Positions 50,430-62,472 of a DNA stretch of 64,000 nucleotides are shown here, piece by piece. Under the pieces are notes generated by a model. That model saw nothing but the letters and a program-made list of their open reading frames with translations, was not told the origin of the DNA and searched no databases. How positions within the stretch are numbered: the first letter of the stretch is position 1; every line of letters begins with the position of its first letter. The stretch is from Ctenosaura bakeri. Taxonomy: Eukaryota > Chordata > Lepidosauria > Squamata > Iguanidae. A program made the translations under genes and the position numbers. Where the stretch lies: NCBI GenBank assembly GCA_948474755.1, contig CAOLHI010002544.1:124001-188000 (forward strand), written 5' to 3'.

Positions 50430-53400
50430 TTAGATAGTATGTGGGTAATCACAGCACTTGCAGCTGTCCTTGAAGACTAAGTCAGCTGCACAACTGAACT
50501 GAAAAGTGCGGTCTCCTACACAATTATAGAATTTTGTACTGTCTTCGGGATCTGCATGGATTCCGTCAACTTTTCCAACACAAAATGTTGAATCTCCTGA
50601 TGGAGGTTGGGGAGTCACTGGAGGATCAGTTGGAGGTTCAGTTGGAGTAACTGGAGGTTCAATTGGTGGATCAACTGAATCAGGGCAATTTGGCACAATG
50701 GTATCTGAAAGAAAATTAAACAGCACTTTAAAATAAACTAGTGCTAACAGCTGTGTAATTGTGATTTTTCTCTGTTCTCTTAAGGTAGGGCCGAGCAAAT
50801 CCAGTGGGAACATACAGAGAAGAGCATGCACACATAGAGAGAGGCACATAGCAGGCTGAAAATGTCACTTCCAGTGTTTACTTCCACATTTCTTTTTGAG
50901 GGTTTTCATCCAGTTTTTACCAAGTAAAGCAATTTGAGAGCACTAGGGGGATTTCAATGCATAATGCTGTACCAAGCAAAGTCTTAGATAGGAATCAGTA
51001 TGGGCTGCATTTTCTCTGCCCCTGACCCAAGTCCATACAATGCATTTTCTCAGGGGCTAGGAATCAGTAACTCTCAAATATGAGGCTGCCACATGTAAAA
51101 CTTTAGCACAATCGTTGTAGTTTTGAATTTCCACTGAAATTATTAGGTCCTTGAATGGATAATTTTGGAAGACCCTTCTATCAAGCACAGGCCAAAAGGA
51201 TTTTCAGTATTGGCTAACAGAAGTGTGAAACAAGGAGCCTCTAAAATAAGGTTAGCTTGTAGTACTAACTTCCCATAATGAAATAACAGTTCCACCAAAC
51301 AACAATCAGAATATAACCATCAATTAATTTTTGAAAAGGTAAAGTATATCATACTACAAGGGCTGGGCCATATTGCTTTCAAACTCTGTGGCAGCTTATT
51401 GCGTACACTTTCACCTGAAGGCATATTGGAGCACAGAGGTCAAATACTTATGACCTCATTCGCCTTGCAACTCCACCCCACTATGTTTCCTTGTTTCTTT
51501 TGGAATATATACAAAACAAAGATAATGATGAAGTGATGAAAGTGTACATATCACATTCCATCAAGTTAAGGCTGAGCTATAGCAGGTGCATCTCTCTGGC
51601 AATAAGACAGTTAGCAACTTCAGTCATTTTGGTTCCAGTGGCTCTGCTCTAAGTATGACTCATTAAGAGAACAAACCCAAATAACAATTAACAAGTTGCT
51701 GACCTTTCATGGCACCAAAAATCTGCTGCCTTGAAGCAGAATCACTGTGCCTAATGGCTGTAATATATATAAGTCTTTCACTTGAAGTCTCAAGTCAAGT
51801 CTCAAGTCCTTGAAGATACTTTCAAGTCTCTGGGAGCCAATTTTACATCCCAACCTATATTCCAGAATTTCTGAATTGAATAAAGTCAGTTTTAACAATT
51901 TAAGCAGAGTTGGCCCTCCACATTTGTGATTTTGCCATCTGCAACTTGAAAGGTGAGGAATAGGATCCTTCTTACTCCCCCTTCCTGAAGCTGGAGGCTT
52001 TTGGCCAATGGGCATAAAAGAGTCTGCAGCTTCAGAACTGAGGAATAGGATCCTTCTTACTTCCCATTTCTGAAGCTGGAGGATTTTTCAGAAGTAGGAA
52101 ATAAGGTCCTTCTTAATCCCCATTACTGAAGCTTCAAAAGTTGTAGAAGGAAAGATCTTTCTTCCTCAAGCCCACTGCCTAACACACTTGCTGTTCTCTG
52201 AGAAATATCCCCTGTGCTTTTGGGGACAAGTCTTGCCTTCTGCTCTTAAGAAAAGTTTTAGAGGTCTCCTCCAGGGACAGGTCTGCTCAGCAGGACAGGC
52301 TGCTGAGCAGACCTCAAGCCTACATCAAGCCCATTGCCTAACCTGTTTGCTGTTCCCCTCTGAGAAATGTGCCCACACTTTGGGCTTGAGACAGATTGTC
52401 ATTTGACCATAGGCAAAAAGAGATGGAAGTGTTTTTCAAAATAGTAAGGTTTCTGGAATGTGTTATGTTACTGAACCAAGGGCAGCAAGTCAGTCACCAA
52501 AAATATACAAGTCTTGAGTCGAGTCGAGTCAGTGCATCTTTGTTGCCAAGTCAAGTCCAAGTCGAGTCCCTGAGGTGACTTAAGTCCGACTTGAGTCCAA
52601 GTCAGTCAACTCAAGTCTATATCACTGCCTAATGGTTGGATTAGCACAGTTGTCTATTCAGAAGGAAGCACCACCAAGTTCAGCTGAAGATAGTTCTAGG
52701 AAAATGAATATTAGATTGCTGCTTTTGATTTTTCCAAATAACTTAAAATACAGTTTTTTGTTGTGCTCTCTTACCATTTGTTTCAAGCAATCTCTTCAGT
52801 TCATTTATCAAAGGGTATTTTCCTTGGTTGCAAAATGTACCCAGGAAGTCATCCAGATCAATGGCCCAAACCATGGCACCTCCAAATTCGTTCTCTTTCA
52901 CATATTTTACCTTTAAAAGACAATTTAAAAAGTATTTTAGTTGACATCTTCCACTCATTTGTCAAATGTGAAAACATGCAATACAGCAGAAAGGTTCTGG
53001 AACACACGGCCAGAATCAAGAAAAAATTTATATAGTTGCCCAGCAGCAGGGAAAGGGCTATATTATACTTGCTGTAGGCCTCACAACATCCCAGTTTGGC
53101 ATTTTACATAGTAAGAGCATATGGATATCACATCCAACATGGTCTCACCTTCAGCCTACCCAAAAGTGATGTAGAGGAGTGACTCTTTTATCAGTTGTCC
53201 GTTTTATGGAAGGGGGGGGGTGTTCTTTGTTTGCTTTTTGCTGTTCCCAAAGTTTCTAGAATATGGAGACAGGCCATGCCTGCACTCAAAGATCTTCTTG
53301 TTGTTAAGAATTCCATGACTTAAAATCCTTAGCCTTGAAATCATGTTTTTTACTCATTCTAAAAGGGCAAGCAGTGAGCCTGGGGTAGTCTGGGTGGGTT

Positions 53401-54023
53401 CTGTTGTTAGGGGTTCTTCTCTACCACCTTCTCATGGAAATGCTGATCTCCATCAGGTAAAAGACACAGAGACATTTTCTCTGTTACAAAAGACCTGCTA
53501 CATCTATTAATCACCAACAAAGCTTCTTTTGTACCTATAATGTTTGCCAAATTCAAAACTGAGGAAACTTTTTGAAAAGTTTCAGAGTCAGTCCAGTCTC
53601 AGACCAGAACAACATTGTTTTTTAAGCCACGACTTGTAAGGCATGCTTTATTGCAGGGGTGGACAACAAAGGGAGGCTGGGGGCTGTATCAGTTGCCCAA
53701 GAAATCATGAAGAGTCACACTCCCCACACTGCACTTACTCCCAAAAAATTGAAACAATTTCCCTCAAATGTTCTCAAGCTTCTTCATACATAGATTGAAG
53801 AGAATTTGAGATTAGAAAAATTCAAATATGGGATACACCAGAACTGACAATTTCAAGCATTTATATTAATGAGAGTATAGTGGAAACTTGTCAGTTTAAA
53901 TTGTTTCGTTCAAAATTGCCTCAGGAAGACAGTACAGTCAAAGGCATGACATTTAAATTGTGTGTGTTGCCAGATAGTACTGTTCCGCTGTCATTTTGTG
54001 TATCCCTCATGAGGACCTTGGCA

Positions 54024-54079
<56 letters not shown>

Positions 54080-57000
54080 AAAAAAGAAAGAAAGAAAGGC
54101 CTTTTCCGCCAGCCAGCCCCTCCCAAAACTGCAAACTCCAGGATTCCATAGAATGTTGAAAGTGGAATCATAGCACTATGACCCTCTAGTGTGGAAATGG
54201 CCAAAGAGAAGACAGGAAGGAAATCTGGAGGCTGGGGAGATCTAGCAAACCAGGACACTTAAAGCATCCAACAAAACACTAGCGACAAAATTGCTGACCC
54301 TTCAGGAAGCTCTCCATCACCACCTCAACATCTTTAGACCCAAGAAGAAGTTGATCTCTCTCCTTTCCTCCTTTCACATCACATTATGCCTTATTGTGGG
54401 GAGGGGAGCAAAGAGCAAAAGGAGTAAAGCCAGTCCTGTCACCACTGCTACCATGTAAGTAAAATCTCTTTTCTATATGCAACCATGCACAACACAGGGC
54501 AATAGGAGGCAAGGAGGGAAGTCGTTATCTTTTTGGCCGTATATGCCTAGGGAGAAGCTTTCCAAAGGGCAAGCACTGAAAAGAGTTTCTCCACCCTCTA
54601 GTAACAGCAGTGGAACTGGTTTTGTAAGTGGGAACAAGGTGCCCCTTTTCATTATCTCCAAACCCAAGAATGATGGGTGTCTAGGAGAGCAAAGAGCCTT
54701 TCTTTCCTTAATCTCTAGAGCAATTTAGAGCTTTACTTCTAAACGTATTTTAAAAATTAAAATGTAAGGGGCCATTGCAGGGAAGGGTGGCTGGGACAGC
54801 AAAAGAAAGATGTAAGGAAGTTAGGCAACCCATTTCCAACACATCAAGCCATAACAACAACCATGCCCACAATGGACCCCAGAATGTAACTTTAACATTT
54901 GGACCTGGAAACAGCAAAAAGTGACAAAAAGCATCAAGAACTGTTAAGAAGCAGCTTTAAATGGTACTGCACAAACTGGCACAAATCACCAACCTTTTTG
55001 TCTCCCTTGGACAGGCCTCAACAGTTAACTGTGTGTTTTCCATTCTGTTGTATTACTCCTTTTTGGATCTTGTATCTATTGATCTTGAGTATCTTAGAAG
55101 AATACTTCTGCCATACAGAAATGAACCTAAAGTTACTCATGCTACGTCCCTGTATGTTCAGAACAATGCTAGTTTCTGGACCAGCTCTAAAACAGACAAT
55201 AGCCTGTCCTGAACAGAGTTGGGGTTGGCTCCTATGATACATTTAAGTAGACTCCTTACAATCAATTCATGCTCCAGAAGTGCTTACTTCATGAAAGCAA
55301 TTTGCAGATGTACATAGAGACATGGGCCTTAAGCAAGCCCATATCAGCTGCTATACAGTGGCAGAAATAAGGCTATTAATGGTAGAAATAAAAAGGTAAG
55401 CTTTAAAACTACAAGAGTCTTACTTTGTGTCTGAAGCTGCAAATGTTGTCATAAGTAACCCATACTTTATCCTTAAAGGCATATGGGACTTTCTGGTCAT
55501 CCAGCCATCGCACTTCAGCATCCTTTATGAAAGTGCAAACCTATCAAAAGAGTAAAACATTATTACTAGAGTCAAGATTTCCCTTGAAACAAATAAATAC
55601 TAACTTGATGTTTTTCAGTTTATGCATTTATTGTGCTAGGCAAAAACCATGACAGCTAACCCCATCTCCTAATTTTTGTACTATTTAGCCTGATGAAAAT
55701 TTCTGCAAAGTTTCAAAGCTCACACACTTTTGTGACATTTTAATGGTCTTAACCAAGATATTACAAATTCTGAATTTTGTTGCAATGTTTTATTATTCTA
55801 ATAGATATGGGGGATATGGTGTTACTAAATGGCAGAGGAGAATATCACATGGTTCAAATGCTGACTCATCACCATGAGATGCATGAGTGTATTTTCTACT
55901 ACAAGTCAGTACTTTGTAGCATTTAGTTGTGGAGGAAGTGGGAGTGGAGGGGTCCTAAGAATTTAAGTGTGAGAAACAGGATAATAGTTACTTATGAAAT
56001 ATGGTCTAACAACAGTAAGCAACTCCTGGGAGATTTTGCCTACTAACTGTAACTAATTACTTTTTAAAGTAATTTTCAAAGCTTTCTCAAAGATATAGGA
56101 TACTTCCAATTCAACACATCATGTTCTCAACTTTCATGCTTTCATGTACTTCCAGTCAACTCCAGCTTATGACCACCCTTTCCCAGCATTTGCTAGGATT
56201 CATTCAGAGAAACCGAGAGAGTATGTGTCATGGGCCAGGCTGAGCAGGAGGCTGAATAGGCTGCCGATTCAGATGGGGACTCTGAGTTAGGCTTGGACTC
56301 CCAGCCAGGGGAGGCCTTGGTGGGAGAGGGGGCTCCTGCAGAGGCAAGGGAGGGGCCTGCCAGCAACTCCCCAGCTGACCCAGGGCCGATACCTACAGCA
56401 GAGGAGTCCAATGCTTCTGGCTCGACAGAAGCTGCTGCTTCCAACTCCAGCCCGGAGCTTGCAGCAGACTCTCCCCCACATTCCTCCAGAGGTGGTTGGA
56501 AAAGGTGGCAGTTCGTAAATCAAAATGCCTGCTAGAGAAGCGGCTGAGATCAGAGGGCCTTCAGCTGTGGGCCCGGTTAATGGACACTTGATCAGCCCCA
56601 GCTGGGCTAAAGACTATTTAAGGCAGACGCTGGGGAGTGGAAGTTATGGGGCAACAACTGTCATTCATCTGTGACTCTGATACCTGTTCCATGGACTTGC
56701 CATTCCTGAGTTCCACTGTCTTTGTTCGTTTTGGGTGATGTAACCCCTTAATTACTTTATGGCTTAATTTATTGCCTCTGTTTGTTTTGGGTGCCGTAAA
56801 CCCTTGATTATTTTATGGACTACTTACTAAAAGCCATAAAACTCCTGTTGCCTCTGTGGTTGCTTGGCCTCTGCCTGACATTGACAGAATGGCCCTTTCC
56901 GCATGACGTTGCCATTGTGTTTTTGCCACAGGATGGCAGCAGTTGGGAGGTTGTGATTCCACATGATGTCATCACCATCCCGCTGCCATCCTGACGCAGA

Positions 57001-60000
57001 GCGTCGCACTTGCACAGTTTTTGCAAAACAGAAAAAATCCGTTTTGCGCCTGCAATCGCACAGTGCTCCTGTCACTTCTGGTCATGCAGAAGATGCAGAA
57101 GCACATTGGCGACGCTTCCTTCCATAGCGCAGCAATGGAAAAAGCCTGCCTGCGCTGCAGAAGAAAGATGTGGCACCATTGCTTTCTCTTCCACACGGAC
57201 TAAGCAAGTGCAGAGGGGAGCGTTGCTGACGTGCTCCCTTCTGGACTCAGGACTGCAGCGAGACAACTCGGAAGAGCTTCATCATGTGGAAATGGCCTCT
57301 GACTTGTCCAAGGTTACCTTGTGGGTTTCCATGGCTGAGCAGGGATTTGAACCTTGGTCTCTTGGAGTCTTATTCCAACTCGCAAACCAGTACACCACAC
57401 TGGTTCATAGACCTCATGCCTTCATACCTCAAAGTAAGCCCAATATCCAGCCTCTTCTGTATATGTTCCTGCAGGACCGACCCCAGAAATTGAAGTACAG
57501 AGTCCTGCATCACCACTGCTCCAAAGGCCTAAGGAACGTCCATAGGTGGGAAACCCCATGAGCAGCTTCTCAGCTGGAGCGCCTTGGTCCCTCCAATACT
57601 CCATAGCATATTTCTGTCAAAACATAGTGGAAAACATTTGAAATATATCTTCCGCTTTTTAAAAAGAATAAGAAATGGAGGGTCATGAAAGGACTCTTTA
57701 CTCACACAGTTGAAAATATCAACATCACACCACTCTGAACCAGCATACAGTGGGCTATTGCATCCAGTGGTAGAGTCCCAGTCACCATGGAAGTCATAAG
57801 TCATCACACTGATGAAATCCAACAGCCTGATGTAAATGAAGAAAAAAATCACTTAGAAAACAATGGCTCATCAGACACTGAATTCAGCTACCTTGTTTAC
57901 AGAGTTATTAGTTGCTCTTGTAGAAAAATCAGCTAAAATGCTACCACTAAGATGTGGTATCACTTTAAACTTATTCTATCTGAATCTTGTACATCCTGAC
58001 TTGCCTCTATTCTTGTAGGTTTTAAAATGAGGGTGGGAAAACACATGACTCTCCAGAGGCTGTCAGACTGCAACTTGTAGATACCAAGTTCCAACCAGTA
58101 TAGGCAGTGTTGGGGATCATGGCAGCTGGAGTCCAAAAACATCTGGAAAACCACATGTTGCCCACTCCTGGAGCCTTTCTACACTAGACTGTTACAGTGC
58201 TATTATTCCATTTTCAACATCCTGTGGAACTCAGGGATCTGTAGTTTACTGAGGTCAAAGAGCTTGCTGATTGAGAATTCTAAATGCCCCTCCCCAAACT
58301 GCAAACCCCAGGATTCCATAGGATGCTGAAAGTGGAATAATAGCACTATAATGGTGCAGTACAGAAAGGCCCCTGGTTTAGAAGAAAGGTACAGTTCAAC
58401 TCTAGCATCAGATGTAAGTATGCAGAGGACTGCAACATACCATCTAGACTTCCAAGGGTCTTTTTTAGAGCCAAAGGGTGGTTTTAAATACTTTTTACTT
58501 TTATAAGTAATTAAATAAATATGCTTTCCGTGCTTGTCAAATTATTATTTCAAATGATTTCTGTAATCATAAGGATATAAATGTCTCAGAATTTTACTGA
58601 ATGGGAGAGGGCCTGCATTCTGCATACAATTATTATTGAAGGTCATAGTAAATTTTACCCATAGTGATTTGAGAATTCTACTTACACCCCTAGTTTATCA
58701 ATTTCATATCCAGCATTAATAGTCTCTACACCAGCAGACACTGCAGCTGTAACCAGTAGCCTGGGCTGCCCACCTTCTTGTATAAAGGCATCTCTCATTT
58801 CCTACAAAGTAAAATGAGAATAGTGAATACCAGTTTTTCAAAGATTAAATGAGTTAATGTGCAGATTAGTCAATTAATTGTAAATTCAAAATATTTTATT
58901 TATTATTATGCTCACTCTTGTTCCAAAAAAATGAATTCAACGCATGTTCTTTGTTGTTGTTGTATGCCTTCAAGTCATTTCTGAGTCAGTGACCCCAAAG
59001 CAAACCTATCACAGGGTTCTGAAGCTGCACCCAAGGTCACCCAGAAGGTTTCCAGGGCCGAGTGGGGAATCAAACACTGGTCTCCAGAATCATAGTTGAA
59101 CTAGTTCAATATTCAAACCTCTACACCACACCGGCTGTCTTACATGTTCTTAGTAAACCATAAATATATATAAAGATGTAAACCCACCGTATCAAACAGT
59201 GTTTCCTAAAATAATAACCTTGGAAGAATAATGTCAACATACCAAGCCAAAGAGAAACTAACCAAGAAATTCTTCATAAAATCAGAAAAAAATTATAAGA
59301 CAGGGATGATCATCATGTACAGTTTTGCAAAGTGGATGAGTTTCAGTGCTGTTGGGGCCATAACAAATCATCTTTCTGAATCTTTTCATTCCAGTCTTAC
59401 TATAGGAATGAAAGGACTTGCCAGCAACTGGAAATGAGTGATTGTTCAAAGCCAAAGTGCTCATGTACATCAATATCTCTCTTTGAATAAAAGCTGACCC
59501 AACACAAGATGGGCACAGCCTTCCTGCCTAAGATTGGGACTTCTTTCCTACTTCTGTTCTTCCCTAGCTAAGGTTCTCAAATCCAAGGCCTGGGCCCCTT
59601 GTCACTGCAAGAGGAAGGAATCTCAGAGTGAGACCACTGCCTTGAAATATGTGTGTACATTCTCTCCAGCTTTTCACAGCTGAAAACCAGGACGAGTGTG
59701 GCCAAGTAACATCAGACTGGGGTGAATTGAATTATGCATTCAATTATTACCTGAACCAAAAGGGTAAATCGAGCCTTGTCCTCGGGGGGACTTCCCCTAG
59801 AACCTGGATATTCGAAGTCAAGGTCAATCCCGTCAAATTCAAATTTACGGAGGTATACCATCACTGAACTGATGAAGGTCTTGCGGTTTTCGGGTGTGGA
59901 GACCATAATGGTGAACCTATGGAGAAACCCACTCTTAAATATGTTTCTTCTCCCAGTGCATACAGTTCCACACTTTAGGGAACACTCCAGTCTAAAGTTA

Positions 60001-62472
60001 AATCTCATATTTCAGTGAGAGAATGTTGCAGCTTGAAATTATTTGGACAAGAAAGTGCTTCATTTTGACTGGATTTTGAGATTTTCTGCTTCAAACGCTT
60101 AATGATATTGCATGTTCTCATTCTAAGTAAGTCAATAATCCCCCAAAACCCTGCTTTGAAATCACTCCTGTGTGTTGGCATTATATTGCATTAGCCAAAC
60201 ATCACTGCATTTAGCCAAAGTTGATTAAACTTTTTTATCTGCTGTAAGAAAAATAATCCATAATAATCCAAAGGGAATTAAAAATTAGCAATTGAGAGTT
60301 TTTAAAATCATCAATAAGATGCACACCAATTCTTGGATGCAACAACAAATAATGTTACCATATAAATTCTCTAAGGTTATCTCCCAAGAATTGCAGCACT
60401 GTATTATTTACACTAATGCATTGGCCGTTGGCAATTTTAAGAAACCTTCAAGCATCAAAGACCATGTACTGTAAGTAGTTACAAATATGGGTACTATTTT
60501 CAAGAGTACTTTAATTGTATATTCCCACATAGCAGAAAATTGGACTAGATAGCCCTTGTTGCTCTTCCCAACTCTATGTTTCTGTATTTCACTATTACCA
60601 AATCCAATTGTTCTGTATCCAAACCCAATCCAGTTACCAAAATATTCTCAGCACCAGTGACACCAGTATAAAATGAATGGGGGGGACTCACAGTTCAGTG
60701 CCAAAGTTCCATCCACCAATTGATAGCAATGTAACCAGGTTGGGATTGCTGTGAGAAAACAGGGAGATAGAGGACAAACAAAACAGTTATAAATCTGCCT
60801 GTAACCTGTACATTAAAATATAAATGCACCATGTTTTTCAATGATAAGATGCAATTGCACAGCCACACTGATACTAATAGTTATTTGATCTCTGTTTGGG
60901 ACACACAGAAACATTGTCACATGATACTGTGGCACCAAAGTTTTGACACCAGGAGAAATCTAAGAGTGTTATACTGTTCCCATGAATACATATGCAAGAA
61001 GAGCTTCCACTTTTGCCAGCCCAGTCATACATAACTGAGCAACTACAGAATGATGAAGTACACTGCTGGGAAAAAATCTTTAATGGTGCTCGAGCGTGCA
61101 TACACACTAGTAAAAGCAATGGATGCCATGTTCTGTTATGTCACTGGTGTAGGTATAAGGAGTTATGGATAGTTGTCTATATCACCAATATGCACAGGCT
61201 GACTATTTTAGGGAGCTGGATGCAGAGTAGAGAGATGTACTGAAACTTAGAGCAGAAATAGTGTGACATAGGCTCCTTCAAAATAGACATGTGCACCAAC
61301 CACAAGATTTGGACCAGACCCAATCGGCCATTTCAGAAAACAGACAAATTCAATACAGACTGATCTGAGTACTTTTCAGTTTTATGTGGGTTCTCAACTT
61401 GAGCTGAGATTCAGAAATCTTTCTATCCACCACTGAATATTGCTAGAAAACAAAATAACTTTTCAAAACTCCTTGGGCCCTTTTATTCTCCATGATTATA
61501 GTGCTGTGATTACACTTGAACTGCCATTGTTAGATCCATTTAGAATTCTCAGCCAGAGAGCTCTAGTGCCTCATCAGACTACAAACAGCAGAATTCAATA
61601 GGATGACCAGACATGGCAGTCTAACAAGGGCCCTTCATTGTCAGAAATAAATGAAATTTGAAGATGTCAAAGCCTCTTAAGAGAGGTTTGTACTTATCAA
61701 ATATTAGATTTATAACCCCTTAAGTTATTAAAAAGGGAGTTACCTATCACTTTGGTTGGTTGGTTGGTTGGTTGGTTGGTTGGTTGGTTGGTTGGTTGGT
61801 TGTGAGGTTTGTGACATTCAAAATTGGAAGAAATGTGCAAATATAGCATAGTTGTCTCTTCTGAGGGAACAGAGGCATTGGATTTTGAGCATAGATTTGG
61901 AGGGAAAGCAGCTTTTTACATTTGGAGGATTTTTAAAAAAGAATATACTTATTCTCCCCACTACCACACCAGGTTACTTGTAGATTATGATTCCAAATGG
62001 TGGTAAGTCTACGTAACAAACCTACAGAGCTTTAGAATGATAGGTGTAGTGGTTCATATGAAAGTGAAATCCTGGACTAGATAGGTTTTGGTGACTGATC
62101 TAGATGGACTTATCTTACATTCTAATGTTGATAGACAGATGGGTAGGTATAGGAAAATTCCTTCAGTGACTAACAGAAGCAAAATGCTACCAATTATGCA
62201 GAAAAGTACAGGACACTTTTTCTAAGTGGACTTTGGATAAGTTCAATTTACACAGTTTAATAATCCTCACCTCTTTTTCAGTGCCTGGAACTGAACAAAG
62301 AGTTCTTCATCATTCCATTCATAAGGTGCTATCTCATTATTTTTCATGGTTACAAAGGCATAAGCCAAATGTGTGCACAGATGTGGATCAATATTATCTG
62401 GGAAATACTGGGCAGGATTTGGCCTATATTGAGACCAGTTAGTAAAGTAGCACAGAAGTTTATAAGCAGAAC
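50430..62472 (-). CDS. GH18 chitinase with Pro/Thr linker and CBM14; 5' exons not in window
   Basis: Exons, 5' to 3' on the minus strand: 62472-62271, 60748-60692, 59916-59751, 58801-58686, 57826-57706, 57613-57428, 55540-55424, 52910-52775, 50704-50430. They correspond to CHIA exons 3 to 11 with matching phases and GT-AG introns, and encode about 458 residues. The two short signal-peptide exons were not found and probably lie past the right edge. The catalytic motif reads DGIDLDFE: the acid/base Glu is kept but the adjacent Trp is Phe. [22 protein letters not shown] and GGAMVWAID are intact. WVGYD of relatives is WVTYD here, and VGAPTSG has become GLCTSISG. Exon 11 encodes repeats of the [13 protein letters not shown] type, likely O-glycosylated, then a six-cysteine chitin-binding domain (C at FC, NC, SC, SC, KCC) and a short YPHTI tail. 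It is probably an active or chitin-binding secreted protein. Confidence 0.9.
51741..52638. repeat. Composite AGTC-rich element flanked by a long direct repeat
   Basis: A direct repeat of about 18-20 bases (ATCACTG..CCTAATGG.TG) at 51741-51760 and 52621-52638 bounds the block. Just inside each end are runs of CAAGTC/GAGTC units (51777-51835 and 52508-52620). The middle holds about three copies of a GGAATAGGATCCTTCTTACT unit and two of a GCCTAAC-TGCTGTTC-CTGAGAAAT unit. It lies in the last intron of the distal chitinase gene. Confidence 0.6.
54023..54097. repeat. (AAAG)n microsatellite
   Basis: A run of about 18 GAAA units with one interruption, abutting a MITE. ORFs rich in Lys/Glu or Phe/Leu/Ser here are translations of this repeat. 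Confidence 0.95.
54098..54202. mobile_element. Internally deleted MITE next to (AAAG)n
   Basis: Starts GGCCTTTTCC and ends GGAAATGGCC; most of the left arm is missing. The flanking triplet is aaa on both sides, though the left one lies in the microsatellite. Confidence 0.7.
56226..56886 (+). mobile_element. Solo LTR, TGTCATGGGC family (plus strand)
   Basis: Starts TGTCATGGGCC and ends CATTGACA, with flanks gtatg (56221-56225) and gaatg (56887-56891), a 5-bp duplication with one mismatch. A TATA-like CTATTTAAGG lies in its right half. The start matches the minus-strand LTR at 38456-39022. The ORFs inside come from its GC-rich 5' part. Confidence 0.55.
56891..57297. mobile_element. Larger TIR element of the GGCC-TTTCC type, adjoining an LTR and a SINE
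   Basis: GGCCCTTTCCGCATGACG at one end and the reverse complement of GGCCATTTCCACATGATG at the other match at 15 of 18 positions. The flanks are aat and tct, so no duplication is preserved. The neighbouring 57298-57405 is a SINE head in minus orientation. Confidence 0.65.
58171..58372. mobile_element. Fold-back MITE (intron 6 of the distal chitinase gene)
   Basis: Starts GAGCCTTTCT and ends AGAAAGGCCC, with exact ctg duplications at 58168-58170 and 58373-58375. The arms carry CCATTTTCAACATCCTGTGG and its complement. Confidence 0.82.
58955..59135 (-). mobile_element. tRNA-derived SINE with GTT tail
   Basis: TTGTTGTTG followed by TATGCCTTCAAGTCATTTC and CACCCAGAAGGTTTCC, then the reversed tRNA head ending ACCTCTACACCACACCGGC. 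Confidence 0.78.
61752..61802. repeat. (GGTT)n microsatellite
   Basis: About twelve uninterrupted GGTT units in intron 3 of the distal chitinase gene. Confidence 0.95.

Noticed and set aside
57010..57561. 183-codon plus-strand ORF
   Set aside because: It runs through a TIR element and a SINE and ends as antisense of chitinase exon 8.
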